Origin: Telmatospirillum siberiense
GTDB lineage: Bacteria; Pseudomonadota; Alphaproteobacteria; Rhodospirillales; Magnetospirillaceae
Assembly (NCBI RefSeq): GCF_002845745.1
Contig: NZ_PIUM01000003.1
Span: 186,001-250,000 of the forward strand
Length of the DNA: 64,000 nucleotides
Direction: 5' to 3'
Positions 1-9,170 of this stretch are shown here, in pieces. The position numbers and the translations under genes were made by a program. Positions within the stretch are counted from its first letter, which is position 1, and the number at the start of each line of letters is the position of its first letter. The notes beneath the pieces are model-generated. The model searched no databases. It saw only the letters and a program-made list of their open reading frames with translations, and was not told the origin of the DNA.

Positions 1-310
1 CGTCGTCGAGCAGGACCGCGGTATTGTGCCGCCGCTCCTCGATCAGCTGGGGCGCCCCGACGATCAAGGCCGGCCCGCCGTCCCTGGTCGCCGCCGCCAG
101 GGCGGCAATGCCCTCCTTGACGGTATCGAGGAAGGCATCCTTGAGAACCAGATCCTCGGGCGGATATCCCGACAGCGCCAGTTCCGGCACCATCACCAGA
201 TCGGCATCCCCGGCCCGCGCCCGCGCGTCCAGAATGCGCGCGACGTTACCCTGCACGTCCCCGACGGTCGGATTGATTTGGGCGATGGCGATGGAAAGCG
301 TGTCGGACAT
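1..310 (-). CDS. nadE: NAD+ synthase (glutamine-hydrolysing), N-terminal part, cut by window edge
   Basis: Only the first 103 codons lie in the window; the gene runs off the left edge. The visible part matches the nitrilase-like glutaminase domain of glutamine-dependent NAD synthetase: an IAQINPTVGD start, then VPELALSGYPPEDL, where Glu43 is the expected general base of the Glu-Lys-Cys triad, and a later IVGAPQLIEE segment. In this family the domain frees ammonia from glutamine, which a C-terminal ATP-pyrophosphatase domain (outside the window) uses to amidate deaminated NAD in the cytosol. Start is the ATG at 310. Another carbon-nitrogen hydrolase is possible, but the PPEDLVLK motif is typical of NadE. 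Confidence 0.88.
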   Translation of the reverse strand, partial: MSDTLSIAIAQINPTVGDVQGNVARILDARARAGDADLVMVPELALSGYPPEDLVLKDAFLDTVKEGIAALAAATRDGGPALIVGAPQLIEERRHNTAVLLDD

Positions 311-394
311 GGTTCGCAGCCTGACGTTTCATGTGCGTCGCCGCAAGCTATGCGGCTCGTTTGCAAGTGTCAATTTTAGAATACCACCTTCAGA

Positions 395-862
395 TCAGCG
401 AAAACCGGCCTTGCGGCAGGCCTCCAGGACATAAAGATCCTGCTCGCCCTCCAGCGGCCGGCCATTCAGCGACGTCTGCCCCGTTTTCAGATCGACCGAA
501 ATGCGCGCGACGGGCATGGCCGTATTGGCATATTTGCTGGAGGAGGTGGTCGTCCCGCTGGTGCTGGACGAGCCGCTCTGCTGGCCCTTCACGTAATCCA
601 TCGGATTGATCTTCAGGTCGAACTGCACCTTGTCGGGCAGGGTGAAACCCCCGTTGTCGGCCGGCAGGTCGGCCGGCGCGACATATTTTCCATGCACGTC
701 CGTTCCCGGCTGATAGGCGACGTCGGGAGACGGGTGATGACGGACCAGCGCCATGCAATCGCTCCTCGTGACATAGACGCCGGCCCCCGATACTCCGACC
801 GGGTCCGCGAGGGCGATCGAGGGGATCATCAGGATGGTGAAAAAGACGACGCGCGAGATCAT
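395..862 (-). CDS. Exported protein of unknown function
   Basis: 155 residues. I chose the ATG at 862 because AGGAG stands 8 nt upstream and the protein then begins with a clean Sec signal peptide (MISRVVFFTILMIPSIALA, cleavage before Asp); a longer in-frame reading to 952 lacks this. The mature part has a Ser/Thr-rich stretch in the middle (about residues 95-110) and a C-terminal segment with ARISVDLKTGQTSLNG and one Cys near the end. I recognise no family. A candidate promoter lies at 944-965 on the minus strand (CTGTCA, 16 nt, TATAAT). It lies alone between nadE and tag; likely periplasmic. Confidence 0.7.
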   Translation of the reverse strand: MISRVVFFTILMIPSIALADPVGVSGAGVYVTRSDCMALVRHHPSPDVAYQPGTDVHGKYVAPADLPADNGGFTLPDKVQFDLKINPMDYVKGQQSGSSSTSGTTTSSSKYANTAMPVARISVDLKTGQTSLNGRPLEGEQDLYVLEACRKAGFR

Positions 863-943
863 CGAAAACCGCTCCTGCCTTGATCTTTCCGATTGTGTCG
901 CCCAGTGCGACGCGTTCGCAACAAAAATATATTCAATCCAACC

Positions 944-965
944 ATTATACATTTGTGATTTGTGA
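944..965 (-). promoter_or_regulatory. Candidate sigma-70 promoter for the exported protein gene
   Basis: On the minus strand TATAAT (949-944) follows CTGTCA (four of six matches to TTGACA) after 16 nt. Transcription would start near 937, giving about a 75-nt leader for the gene starting at 862. Prediction from sequence only. Confidence 0.35.
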
Positions 966-1059
966 TGACAGCGGCTCCGAAGTTTCGTAATCTCGCCTCA
1001 CAAAGAAAGGGGCGCAACAAATCCCGCAGAGGTAGGCCCGAGTTTAGGGAGGATGCAAG

Positions 1060-1135
1060 AGCGCCTTCCAAGGCGCTTTTCCGAGGGGAGAAGGAACACT
1101 GGCAAGGCCTCCGGGTCTTGCCATTCTTTTTGGGC
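1060..1135 (+). terminator. Two successive hairpins with T-runs on the plus strand
   Basis: The 316-nt stretch 863-1178 has no convincing gene. It holds AGCGCCTT-CC-AAGGCGCT (1060-1077) followed by TTTT, then a 9-bp stem GGCAAGGCC/GGTCTTGCC with a TCCG loop (about 1101-1122) followed by ATTCTTTTT. Both T-runs read on the plus strand, yet the flanking genes (395-862 and tag) are on the minus strand. They may end an unannotated small RNA or back up tag termination. Confidence 0.5.
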
Positions 1136-1178
1136 CCCACCTTCATCTTCCCGACATTACGCCTTTCTTTGAAATCGG

Positions 1179-1715
1179 TCATTTCGCCGCGCGTTCCCGC
1201 GCCAACGTGTCCAGACGCAACTGAACCGGACAATCCGGGCGGTGCGCTCCCGGCAACAGCCCGATGCTCATCAGGAACTCGTTGACCACCTCGCCCCCGG
1301 TGAAGGTGAAGGTCTTCTTGAACAGCTTGACCCAGGCCTCCTTCGACTGGGCCGGCTGCGCCGCCAGCCAGGCGGCGAAGGAGCCGTATTGAGCGGACAA
1401 CGCCAGAAGGCGCCCGGCATTTTCGATGACGGCCAGGATCTTGCGGCGATTGCGAATGATGCCGGCATCGGCCAGCAAACGGGCCACCTCCGCCTCGCCG
1501 TAGCGGGCGACGACGTCGGGCCGGAATCCGTCGAAAGCGGCGCGCAAGGACTCCCTCTTCTTCAGAACGATCAGCCAGGACAGGCCGGCCTGGAAGATCT
1601 CCAGACACAAGCGCTCGAAAAGCGCCGCGTCGTCGGAAAGAGGAAAGCCATATTCCCGATCATGATAGGGCCCATGATAGGGATGGCCCGGCGCGACGTC
1701 GCAATACCAGCTCAT
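1179..1715 (-). CDS. tag: DNA-3-methyladenine glycosylase I
   Basis: 178 residues, close to the usual 180-190. Excises N3-methyladenine from alkylated DNA as the first step of base excision repair. Sequence support: a WYCDV start; the conserved LCLEIFQAGLSW segment with catalytic Glu39; LKKRESLRAAF; DAGIIRNRRKI; and the family's zinc-snap residues, here Cys5 and His18 at the N-terminus with His and Cys in GAHRPDC near the C-terminus. The ATG at 1715 gives the standard family start. It is a single gene flanked by non-coding DNA on both sides. Confidence 0.95.
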   Translation of the reverse strand: MSWYCDVAPGHPYHGPYHDREYGFPLSDDAALFERLCLEIFQAGLSWLIVLKKRESLRAAFDGFRPDVVARYGEAEVARLLADAGIIRNRRKILAVIENAGRLLALSAQYGSFAAWLAAQPAQSKEAWVKLFKKTFTFTGGEVVNEFLMSIGLLPGAHRPDCPVQLRLDTLARERAAK

Positions 1716-1856
1716 AGGGGGAAACCCTTTCCTCGTTGCGCCGGGATTATAACCCGGATTTCCCTCTCCGGGGATGGCTCGCCGGCATCAAACGATACCG
1801 CGCATATCAAAATTTGGCGGCAAACCATGGGTGGAAGATTTTTCAAAAATTCCTTT

Positions 1857-1989
1857 TGTCGACATCCATTCTTTTCTAACAAAATGTCGGAATACATACA
1901 ATAAATGTCGCAATGACGACATAACATTTACTACATAATTATTTATTTGATGACAGCATACATCTTCAAATAGACTGAACATTGTCGCA
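1857..1989. promoter_or_regulatory. Cluster of TGTCG motifs, possible operator region
   Basis: The 342-nt gap between tag and the gene at 2058 is AT-rich. It carries TGTCG at 1857, 1885, 1906 and 1984. The first copy is the palindrome TGTCGACA (1857-1864); the third forms an inverted repeat ATGTCG-6 nt-CGACAT (1905-1922). Such clustering suggests binding by a dimeric regulator, either for tag (start 1715) or for the gene at 2058. The regulator is not identified. Confidence 0.35.
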
Positions 1990-2057
1990 TGGCAATTTTG
2001 CCCTGCCGCGAGAGCGTCGCCGCCGTAAAGGCCGTTGGACGCTTGCGGAGAACTTTC

Positions 2058-2339
2058 ATGAGCAAAGCTGAAGATCTTCTCAGCCAACTTCTCGTCGCGC
2101 GTACCGGCGTGAACACCGGGGAACGGCAAGCCCAGTCGCGCATCAAGACGCGCGACTACCTCGATCGGGGCAAAAAGGAATTGAAGGGCGAGAACGTGCT
2201 GTCGATCATCAAGGAGACCGAAACCGAAATCGGTGCCCTGCGGACATCCGCCCTGGCGGAGAAAGACGACAATCTGGTCGAGGTCTACGACGCCGCCCTC
2301 AGCGTCTTTTCAACCTGGAACCACGCCCGGGAAGCTTAA
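2058..2339 (+). CDS. Small protein of unknown function
   Basis: 93 residues from the ATG at 2058, preceded by GCGGAG 7-8 nt upstream; a longer in-frame reading from 1989 has no ribosome site. The protein is charged and probably helical (LLSQLLVARTGVN, then KTRDYLDRGKKELKGENVLSIIKETETEIG), with no signal peptide, membrane segment or cysteine. I recognise no domain. It stands alone with an AT-rich upstream region full of TGTCG motifs, so it may be a regulated orphan gene. Confidence 0.65.
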   Translation: MSKAEDLLSQLLVARTGVNTGERQAQSRIKTRDYLDRGKKELKGENVLSIIKETETEIGALRTSALAEKDDNLVEVYDAALSVFSTWNHAREA

Positions 2340-2412
2340 CCGGACATGAGAACTGCGCCGCGCCAAAACAGGCCGGCGCAGTTCGCACGTTTCAAACGAA
2401 CGCTTCCCAGCC

Positions 2413-2817
2413 TCACGCCTGCTCAAGTTCGACCAGGGTTCCGATGAAATCCTTGGGATGCAGGAACAACACCGGCTTGTCATGGGCGCCGATCTTCGGC
2501 TCGCCATTGCCGAGGACGCGCGCGCCGCTGGCCTTCAGCTTATCGCGAGCGGCGATGATGTCCTTGACCTCGTAGCAGACATGATGAATGCCGCCCGACG
2601 GATTCTTGTCGAGGAACGCCTGGATCGGCGAGTTTTCGCCGTAAGGCAGCAACAATTCGACCTTGGTGTTGTCCAGCAGGACGAAAACCACCGTCACGCC
2701 ATGGGCAGGCAGTGTCTGGGGTTCGGAAACCTTGGCGCCCAGGACGTCGCGGTAGGTCTTGGTCGCGGCGTCGAGGTCGGGAACGACGATGGCGACATGG
2801 TTGAGTTTACCGATCAT
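2413..2817 (-). CDS. mce: Methylmalonyl-CoA epimerase
   Basis: 134 residues, the normal size of this glyoxalase/VOC-fold metalloenzyme. Interconverts (S)- and (R)-methylmalonyl-CoA in the cytosol, linking propionyl-CoA carboxylase to methylmalonyl-CoA mutase. Visible features: KLNHVAIVVPDLD with metal ligand His7, GGIHHVCYEV with the second His pair, and the terminal LVELEQA Glu ligand. ATG 2817 is preceded by GGGAG at 10 nt; the longer reading to 2862 is not supported. It is the last gene of the minus-strand group coaX-rnj-mce, an order known from related alphaproteobacteria. Confidence 0.93.
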   Translation of the reverse strand: MIGKLNHVAIVVPDLDAATKTYRDVLGAKVSEPQTLPAHGVTVVFVLLDNTKVELLLPYGENSPIQAFLDKNPSGGIHHVCYEVKDIIAARDKLKASGARVLGNGEPKIGAHDKPVLFLHPKDFIGTLVELEQA

Positions 2818-2912
2818 AGAACGGGTACTCCCTAACAATGAGGAAGACAGAGTTATACACATAAAAAAATTAAGGTTATACCCATTTCCTCAAAAGATCG
2901 GATTCTCCGGTA

Positions 2913-4571
2913 TCAGACCCTCACCAGATGCACGTCGGTCAGCGGTTTCTTGCCATGGCTTTGCTTCATATGCCGGCGCAGGGCGAGACGGGTGGCCTCG
3001 CGCACCAGATCGTCGTTCTGCCGGCCCGACCTCGGCATTTCCTCGATGGCGTCGCGCACGGCATCGACCACCGCCTCATGGGCGTCGGCCTCCTGCTCGG
3101 CGTCGAGCAGGCCATGGGCCGAAATCTGCGGATCGCCCAGCAGGCTCCCCAACCGGTCGAGCACGATGGTGACCACGGCGCTGCCGTTATGCACCATGCG
3201 GTGGCGATCACGCATGATGACCGAATCCATCGTCACCAGGCGCGTCCCGTCGACGGCCAGCCGGCCGATCGAAACGAAATCGACGACCTCCACGGGTCCC
3301 GGCGCCAGACGCAGCATCTCGCCGTCCTGCAGGATGGCGGTCTCGGGAACACCGCAATCCTTGGCCAGTTGCGCATGTTCCTGAAGATGGCGGGCCTCGC
3401 CATGCACGGGAACGCTGATCCTGGGCCGCACCAATTCATAAAGGTGGCACATCTCGTCGCGTCCCGGATGGCCGGAGACATGGACGAAATGGTCCTTCTC
3501 GGTGACGACCTCCACCCCCTGGCGGATCAGTTGATTTTGCAGACGGAAGATCGAACGCTCGTTGCCCGGAATGATGCGCGACGAGAAGATGACCACATCG
3601 CCCGTCTTCAGCGTCACATGGGGATGGGTATCGTTGGCGATGCGGGCCAGGGCGGCACGCGGCTCGCCCTGGCTTCCCGTGCAGATGTAGACGACCTTGT
3701 CCTCGGGCAGATAGGCGGCGTCATGTTCGGTCAGGAACTCGGGGATTTCCTTCAGATAGCCGTTTTCCCGCGCCGCCTTCTCGATACGCCACAAGGAGCG
3801 CCCGACCAGGGCGACATGGCGGTCATGGGCCGCGGCGGCCACGGCGATGGATTCCAGCCGGGCCACATTGGTGGCGAAGCAGGCCACGGCGATCCGCCCC
3901 CGATAGCGCCCCAGCAATTCGGTCAGGCTGTCGCGGACATCGGATTCGGAACCGGCGGCGCCCTGCTTGAAGACATTGGTGGAATCCCCGACCAGGGCCA
4001 GAACGCCCTCGTCGCCCAGCGCCGCCAGACGCTTCTCGTCGGCGGGCGCGCCGATCAGCGGCCTGGGATCGAACTTCCAGTCGCCGGTATGCAGAACGCG
4101 GCCGAACGGCGTGTCGATGGCCAGTGAATTGGGTTCGGGAATCGAATGGGTCTGGGTGACGAACTCGATACCGAACGGCCCCAGGCGCACGGCTCCGCCG
4201 AGCGGCACCACATGCACCTCGACCTCGTCCTCCAGATGGGCTTCGACCAGCTTCGTTCTCAGCAGGGAGGCGGTGAAGGGCGAAGCATAGACGGGACAGC
4301 GCAAGCGCGGCCACAGATGGGCGACGGCGCCCAGGTGATCCTCATGCCCATGGGTGAGGACGATGCCGAGGAGATCCTTGCGGCGGTCGGCGATGAAGCC
4401 GGGATCGGGCATGAACACCTCGACCCCGGGCATGCTGTCGTCGCCGAAGGATACCCCCAGATCGACGATCAGCCATTTGCCACGGCAGCCGTACAGATTG
4501 AGGTTCATGCCGATCTCTCCGGTCCCGCCGAGGGGAAGAAAGACCAGTTCGTCGTTGTCTGATGTGCTCAT
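2913..4571 (-). CDS. rnj: Ribonuclease J
   Basis: 552 residues. Metallo-beta-lactamase/beta-CASP ribonuclease acting in mRNA decay and rRNA 5'-end maturation in the cytosol. The zinc motif HGHEDH is at residues 74-79, preceded by [17 protein letters not shown], typical of RNase J. Later motifs include [23 protein letters not shown] and [11 protein letters not shown] in the beta-CASP and C-terminal parts. Its ATG overlaps the coaX stop as ATGA (4568-4571), so the two are translationally coupled; mce follows 95 nt downstream. Confidence 0.95.
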   Translation of the reverse strand: MSTSDNDELVFLPLGGTGEIGMNLNLYGCRGKWLIVDLGVSFGDDSMPGVEVFMPDPGFIADRRKDLLGIVLTHGHEDHLGAVAHLWPRLRCPVYASPFTASLLRTKLVEAHLEDEVEVHVVPLGGAVRLGPFGIEFVTQTHSIPEPNSLAIDTPFGRVLHTGDWKFDPRPLIGAPADEKRLAALGDEGVLALVGDSTNVFKQGAAGSESDVRDSLTELLGRYRGRIAVACFATNVARLESIAVAAAAHDRHVALVGRSLWRIEKAARENGYLKEIPEFLTEHDAAYLPEDKVVYICTGSQGEPRAALARIANDTHPHVTLKTGDVVIFSSRIIPGNERSIFRLQNQLIRQGVEVVTEKDHFVHVSGHPGRDEMCHLYELVRPRISVPVHGEARHLQEHAQLAKDCGVPETAILQDGEMLRLAPGPVEVVDFVSIGRLAVDGTRLVTMDSVIMRDRHRMVHNGSAVVTIVLDRLGSLLGDPQISAHGLLDAEQEADAHEAVVDAVRDAIEEMPRSGRQNDDLVREATRLALRRHMKQSHGKKPLTDVHLVRV

Positions 4572-5341
4572 GAGGGACGGTTCAATCGGTAAATTTGCAA
4601 AAGACCGCGAAGGGTCAGGTCAAAGTCGAGATGCTGGATCACCTCGGTGGCCTCGGCGAACAGGGGCGCCAGGCCGCCGGTCGCCACCACCGTCATATCC
4701 GAGCCGAATTCATGTCTTATGCGTCCCACAAGTCCCTCGATCAAGCCAACATATCCCCAATAGACCCCGGACCGCATGGCAGGCACCGTCGCCTTGCCGA
4801 TGACGGTCTTCGGCCGGCCGATCGCCACGCGGGGAAGCTTGGCGGCGGCCATATGCAGTGCCTGCAGCGACAGATTGATGCCGGGCGCGATGACGCCGCC
4901 GCAGTAGTTGCCGTCTTCGTCGACGATGTCGAAGGTGGTCGCCGTGCCGAAATCGATGACGATCAGCGGCCCCTCGTAAGCGCTGTGGGCGGCGACGGAG
5001 TTCACCAGCCGGTCGGCGCCGACCTCCTCGGGGCGGTCGACCAGCACCTTGATGCCCAGATTGACATCCTCGTCACCGACCACCAGCGCCTCGCAACCGA
5101 AATAACGGCGACAGAGCTGTTTCAGCGAGAAGACCATCGCCGGCACCACGGAAGCGATGATGCAGGCGTTGACCTGACGCCGGTCGATGCCCTCCATGGA
5201 CAGCAACTGGTCGAGCCAGACGCCGAATTCGTCGGCGGTACGGTTGGTATCGGTCGAGGACCGCCATTCCCCCCGGACCCGATCTCCTTCGAACAAGGCA
5301 AAAACAATATTGGTGTTGCCCGAATCGATAACCAGCAGCAT
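4568..5341 (-). CDS. coaX: Type III pantothenate kinase
   Basis: 257 residues. Phosphorylates pantothenate in the first step of coenzyme A synthesis. ASKHA-fold features: the N-terminal phosphate loop [11 protein letters not shown] (residues 1-11), the [14 protein letters not shown] motif, and [14 protein letters not shown], all typical of CoaX rather than CoaA. The end overlaps the rnj start by 4 nt. Upstream, at 5342-5548, lies a 207-nt divergent intergenic region shared with the sulfur lyase gene; in related genomes birA often precedes coaX directly. Confidence 0.95.
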   Translation of the reverse strand: MLLVIDSGNTNIVFALFEGDRVRGEWRSSTDTNRTADEFGVWLDQLLSMEGIDRRQVNACIIASVVPAMVFSLKQLCRRYFGCEALVVGDEDVNLGIKVLVDRPEEVGADRLVNSVAAHSAYEGPLIVIDFGTATTFDIVDEDGNYCGGVIAPGINLSLQALHMAAAKLPRVAIGRPKTVIGKATVPAMRSGVYWGYVGLIEGLVGRIRHEFGSDMTVVATGGLAPLFAEATEVIQHLDFDLTLRGLLQIYRLNRPS

Positions 5342-5548
5342 CCTCGTTCCCAGTCTTAAAGCAGGGCGCCATCGGCAAAACGCCCCCCTTGTCCAAGGAT
5401 GGGCACGCGGAAGGGCGGCATACTAGTCGCGACGAGGCGAAGTGCGAAGCGCAAACGTCACCGGTCGGCCCTGTCCGCAGGACATGTGTCTTCGGAAGGG
5501 CAAGAACAAGGCGCTGGCCACAACAAGCCTGGTCGTCATGCCCGCATC

Positions 5549-6757
5549 ATGAGAAAGGTCCCAAACCTCGTGACCAAACCCGTTACCCAGGCCATCCATG
5601 GCGGAACGTCCGCCAAGGCCGTCGGCGAGCCAGTGCTCAACACGCTTTCGCCGGCCACCAGCTTCTACAGCCACCCCGATGCCGTCGGATTTTCGGCCAA
5701 CGACCTGACGGACAAGGCGCCGCATTTCTACACCCGCTGGAGCAATCCGACCACCGATCTTCTGGAGGAGCGGCTGGCCCTCCTGGAAGGCGGCGAAGCC
5801 GCGCTGACCTTCGCCAGCGGCATGGCCGCCGTCACCGGCCTTTTCCTCGAACGGTTGAAAGCGGGGGACCATCTGATCGTCTCCAACGTCTGCTATGCCG
5901 GCGTCGCCGAACTGGTCCACGACATCCTGCCGAAGTACGGCATCCTGTCGACGGCCGTCGACACCTCCGACATCGCGGCCGTCGCCGCCGCTTTCCGGCC
6001 GGAAACCCGGCTGATCCACATCGAGACGCCGGGCAACCCGATCCTGCGGCTCTCCGACATCGCCGCCATCGCCGCCCTGGCTCGCGCCAACGGCACCGAG
6101 CTTTCCGTCGATTCGACGCTGGCGACCCCTTTCGGCACCAATCCGCTGAGCCTGGGGGCCGATTATGTCATCCATTCCCTGACGAAATACATCTGCGGGC
6201 ATGGCGATGCCCTGGGCGGGGCCGTCATCGGCCGGAAAGAGGCGATCGATTCCCTGCGCAAGGAGGCTTTGATCCACTTCGGCGGAACCCTCAATCCCTT
6301 CGCCGCATGGCTGATCATGCGTGGGCTGGAAACCCTTCCCTTGCGCATGCGGGCCCACCAAAGCAATGCCGCCGCCGTCACGGACTTCCTGGCCGGCCAC
6401 CCGCGCCTCGACAAGGTCTATTGGCCGGGCTCTCCCGCCCACCCGCAACACGAACTGGCCAAACGCCAGATGCGCAACTTCTCGGGGATGGTTTCATTCT
6501 CGGCAAAGAACGGACCGGCACTGGCCCGGCAACTGGCTGATCGCGTCTCGGTGTTTTCCTACGCGGTTTCCCTCGGCAAGACGCGCAGCCTGCTTTGCTA
6601 TGTGCCGAGCGAGGACATCATCCGCTCGTCGTTCCGCCTGACCGGCGCCGACGAGGCGAACTACCGGGCCTGGACGGGAGACGGCACCTTCCGCCTGTCG
6701 GTCGGGCTGGAGGATCCCGACGATCTCATCGAAGATCTCGACCGCGCCCTGGCTTGA
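5549..6757 (+). CDS. Trans-sulfuration family PLP enzyme (cystathionine lyase/synthase-like)
   Basis: 402 residues from ATG 5549; an upstream in-frame ATG at 5399 would add 50 basic, low-complexity residues and is less likely, though neither start has a strong ribosome site. Cys/Met-metabolism PLP fold: YTRWSNPT (residues 61-68) for phosphate contact, FASGMAA, DSTLATP, and SLTKYICGHGDALGG, where Lys213 should form the Schiff base. The reaction (cystathionine beta/gamma-lyase, gamma-synthase or methionine gamma-lyase) cannot be fixed by reading. It is the only plus-strand gene between coaX and birA. A second family member, metC, is at 47108. Confidence 0.85.
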   Translation: MRKVPNLVTKPVTQAIHGGTSAKAVGEPVLNTLSPATSFYSHPDAVGFSANDLTDKAPHFYTRWSNPTTDLLEERLALLEGGEAALTFASGMAAVTGLFLERLKAGDHLIVSNVCYAGVAELVHDILPKYGILSTAVDTSDIAAVAAAFRPETRLIHIETPGNPILRLSDIAAIAALARANGTELSVDSTLATPFGTNPLSLGADYVIHSLTKYICGHGDALGGAVIGRKEAIDSLRKEALIHFGGTLNPFAAWLIMRGLETLPLRMRAHQSNAAAVTDFLAGHPRLDKVYWPGSPAHPQHELAKRQMRNFSGMVSFSAKNGPALARQLADRVSVFSYAVSLGKTRSLLCYVPSEDIIRSSFRLTGADEANYRAWTGDGTFRLSVGLEDPDDLIEDLDRALA

Positions 6758-6769
6758 GGGCTTGGGACG
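6757..6769 (+). repeat. Single arm of the stop-codon palindrome family
   Basis: AGGGCTTGGGACG begins on the last base of the lyase stop codon. It matches the left arms of the full palindromes found just after dadA (42889) and sseA (46884). No right arm is visible here, so this may be a decayed copy. Confidence 0.4.
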
Positions 6770-6800
6770 TAAGAGGTGCGAAAGGCCGGGCTTCATAGTC

Positions 6801-6860
6801 TTCTCCCTCGCCCCTTGTGGGAGAGGGAGGGGCCCGCGTTAGCGGGAGGGTGAGGGAGAA
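6801..6860. repeat. REP-like palindromic repeat
   Basis: 60-bp GC-rich element bounded by TTCTCCCTC and its complement GAGGGAGAA, with CGCCCCTTGTGGGAGAGGG inside. Related elements are at 6903-6950 and 13643-13672. Such dispersed extragenic palindromes are common in proteobacteria; no transposase is nearby. The gap 6758-6982 is otherwise empty. Confidence 0.65.
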
Positions 6861-6918
6861 TGTCGCACGACGCCTGAGAGTTCTCTTCCGCCTGTCGGCG
6901 TAATGCCCCTCATCCCAC

Positions 6919-6948
6919 CCCTTCTCCCACGAGGGGAGAAGGGCTTTT
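6919..6948 (+). terminator. Terminator hairpin, REP-like sequence
   Basis: Stem CCCTTCTCCC (6919-6928) pairs with GGGAGAAGGG (6934-6943) around a 5-nt loop and is followed by CTTTTG. It lies between the converging lyase and birA genes and resembles the neighbouring REP-like repeat. Confidence 0.6.
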
Positions 6949-6982
6949 GTCCGCCCTTTTGCCCCCCTCTTACATCCAATCC

Positions 6983-7717
6983 TCAGCGACGGAAGAAGAC
7001 ATCGCCGGCCAGCACCTTGCGCTGCCCGCCGCCGGCTTCGACGAGAAGAAGGGCCCCTTCGGGATCGAGGCCGGCGAACGTCCCTTCCAGGACCGTCTCA
7101 TCGGACAGACGGACGGTCACCGGTCCCGACAGGCCGGCGGCCCCGTCCAGCCAGGCCTGCCGGATCGGGGCGAAGCCCTCGCTCCGCCAGCGGGCGTACC
7201 AGACGCCCAGATGCTCGCACAGACCGGCCAACACGTCGAAGGGCTCGGCTCCGCTGCCCAGCTGGCGCAGGCAGGTGGTCGGATAAAGACCGGGTTCCGG
7301 CGCGAAGGCGACATCCACCCCGATGCCGGCGACGATCAGGGACGACGCCTGCTCGAGCAGCATGCCCGAGATTTTGCGCCCATGGCAAAGCACGTCATTC
7401 GGCCATTTCACCTGGAACACCGCTCCCGGCACCAGATCGGCCAGGGCGGCGCGGACGGCGACGGCGGCGACGAAGGCCAGTTGCGGCGTCCGGCTGGGCT
7501 CGGGACCGCCATCCAACAGCAGGGAACAATGGAGATTGCCGGCCGGAGAGACCCACTCGCGGCCACGGCGGCCGCGTCCCGCCGTCTGCTCGCGGGCCCA
7601 GACCACCGTCCCGTGTCCGCTTCCGGCCTGGGCCGCGCGCCGGGCCTCGTCGTTGGTGCTGTCCACCTTTTCGAGCGCGATCAGCCGGAACGGCGCGGCT
7701 AGGGAATAGGCCGTCAT
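6983..7717 (-). CDS. birA: Biotin-[acetyl-CoA-carboxylase] ligase
   Basis: 244 residues. Activates biotin as biotinyl-AMP and attaches it to the carrier protein of acetyl-CoA carboxylase and related enzymes in the cytosol. Key motifs: STNDEA, the biotin/ATP loop GRGRRGREW (47-55), KWPNDVL (104-110) and GRKISGML. There is no N-terminal helix-turn-helix, so this is a monofunctional class I ligase, not a repressor. ATG 7717 overlaps the nuoN stop as ATGA, so it is co-translated as the last gene of the nuo operon. Confidence 0.95.
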   Translation of the reverse strand: MTAYSLAAPFRLIALEKVDSTNDEARRAAQAGSGHGTVVWAREQTAGRGRRGREWVSPAGNLHCSLLLDGGPEPSRTPQLAFVAAVAVRAALADLVPGAVFQVKWPNDVLCHGRKISGMLLEQASSLIVAGIGVDVAFAPEPGLYPTTCLRQLGSGAEPFDVLAGLCEHLGVWYARWRSEGFAPIRQAWLDGAAGLSGPVTVRLSDETVLEGTFAGLDPEGALLLVEAGGGQRKVLAGDVFFRR

Positions 7718-9153
7718 CCTCCGAACAAGGCCGCGGCCGCCGTGCTGGCGGAAGAAACCAGCGAGGACGGCAGGAAGGTGAAGACGACGATGAGGATGGC
7801 GTTGAAGGCGACGATGAAGCTCAGGCCCTTGCCCGTGCCATGATCCAGCGCCTCGACCGGTTCATCGAAATACATCACCTTGATGATGCGCAGATAATAA
7901 TAGGCGCTGACCACGCTGGTCAGCACGCCGACCACCGCGAGGGTGATGAAGCCCTTCTCGATGGCGGCCATGAAGACGTAGAGCTTGCCCCAGAATCCGG
8001 CCAGCGGCGGAATCCCGGCCATCGAAAACATGAAGATGGCCATCGCCGCGGCGCTCATCGGATGGGTTTTCGACAGCCCGGCGAGGTCGTCGATCCCTTC
8101 CATAAGACGCCCCTTCTGGCGCATCGCCAGGATGACGGCGAAAGTTCCGACGTTCATGAACAGATAGATGGCGAGATAGATCAGTACGCCGCGGATCCCC
8201 ACTTGGTCGCCCACCGCCAGACCGATCAGCGCATAGCCGACATGACCGATCGAGCTGTAGGCCATCAGCCGCTTGATATTGTTCTGCGCGATGGCGCCGA
8301 AGGCACCCAACGCCATCGAGGCCAGGGAGATGAAGATCACCACCTGGCTCCATTGATGGGTGAGATCGCCGAACGGACCGACCATGACCCGAACCAGAAG
8401 GCTGAAGGCGGCGATCTTCGGAGCGACGGCGAAGAAGGCGGTGACCGGCGTGGGAGCCCCCTCATAGACATCGGGCGTCCACATATGAAAAGGCACGGCG
8501 GAAATCTTGAAGGCCAGGGCGGCGATGACGAACACCATGCCGACGGTCACCCCGACGGGAACGCCCTGGGCGAAGGAATGGCCCAGCGCGTCGAAGCCGG
8601 TGGTGCCGGCGAAGCCGTAGATCAGGGACGAGCCGTAGAGCAGCATGCCCGATGCCAGCGAGCCCAGGACGAAATATTTGAGCCCCGCCTCGGTCGCCCG
8701 TCCGCTGTCGCGCTGATAGGCCGCCAGGACGTAAAGCGCGAGGCTTTGCAGTTCAAGACCCAGATAAAGCGCCATCAGATTGTTGGCCGAGATCATCAGC
8801 ATCATGCCGAGCGTGGCCAACAGCATCAGCACCGGATATTCGAAACGCTCCAGTTTTTCACGATGAAGCCAGTTGGCCGACATGGCCATGGTGAAAGCCG
8901 AGGCCAGCAGCACCAGGACCTTGGTGAAGGCAGAGAATCCATCGACCACGAACATGCCGCCGAAGGTCACCACTCGTCCGCCCGCCGCCGCCGGGACCAG
9001 AAGCCCGGCAAACAGCATGGCCACGATGGCGAGCACGGTGATCCCCTGCGTCGCGTCCTCCTTGCGGAAGACGCCCAGCAGCAGCAGCGCAATGGCCGAA
9101 AAGGCGATGAAGATTTCCGGCAAGGCCGGCGCGAAGTTCGGCAATTCCTGCAC
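7714..9153 (-). CDS. nuoN: NADH-quinone oxidoreductase subunit N
   Basis: 479 residues, polytopic inner-membrane protein of complex I and one of three antiporter-like proton-pumping subunits. Sequence: about 14 hydrophobic segments; the conserved [15 protein letters not shown] motif with its membrane Glu; [23 protein letters not shown] with the broken-helix Lys and [10 protein letters not shown] signature; and [11 protein letters not shown]. Start is GTG 9153, supported by AGGGGAGGGGG 5 nt upstream; internal ATGs lie past the first membrane segment. 17 nt after nuoM and overlapping birA by 4 nt. Confidence 0.97.
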   Translation of the reverse strand: MQELPNFAPALPEIFIAFSAIALLLLGVFRKEDATQGITVLAIVAMLFAGLLVPAAAGGRVVTFGGMFVVDGFSAFTKVLVLLASAFTMAMSANWLHREKLERFEYPVLMLLATLGMMLMISANNLMALYLGLELQSLALYVLAAYQRDSGRATEAGLKYFVLGSLASGMLLYGSSLIYGFAGTTGFDALGHSFAQGVPVGVTVGMVFVIAALAFKISAVPFHMWTPDVYEGAPTPVTAFFAVAPKIAAFSLLVRVMVGPFGDLTHQWSQVVIFISLASMALGAFGAIAQNNIKRLMAYSSIGHVGYALIGLAVGDQVGIRGVLIYLAIYLFMNVGTFAVILAMRQKGRLMEGIDDLAGLSKTHPMSAAAMAIFMFSMAGIPPLAGFWGKLYVFMAAIEKGFITLAVVGVLTSVVSAYYYLRIIKVMYFDEPVEALDHGTGKGLSFIVAFNAILIVVFTFLPSSLVSSASTAAAALFGG

Positions 9154-9170
9154 GAGTACCCCCTCCCCTC

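Noticed and set aside
859-1608. 249-codon minus-strand frame over tag
   Set aside because: Out of frame with the clear tag gene and Arg-rich; a shadow.
5399-5548. N-terminal extension of the sulfur lyase
   Set aside because: The 50 residues are basic and unlike the family N-terminus; ATG 5549 gives normal length. Kept only as an alternative.
5342-5548. SAM riboswitch ahead of the sulfur lyase
   Set aside because: I looked for the conserved cores of SAM-I and SAM-II and did not find them.
6801-6948. CRISPR-like repeats
   Set aside because: The copies are few, palindromic, irregularly spaced and lack spacers or cas genes; they are REP-like.
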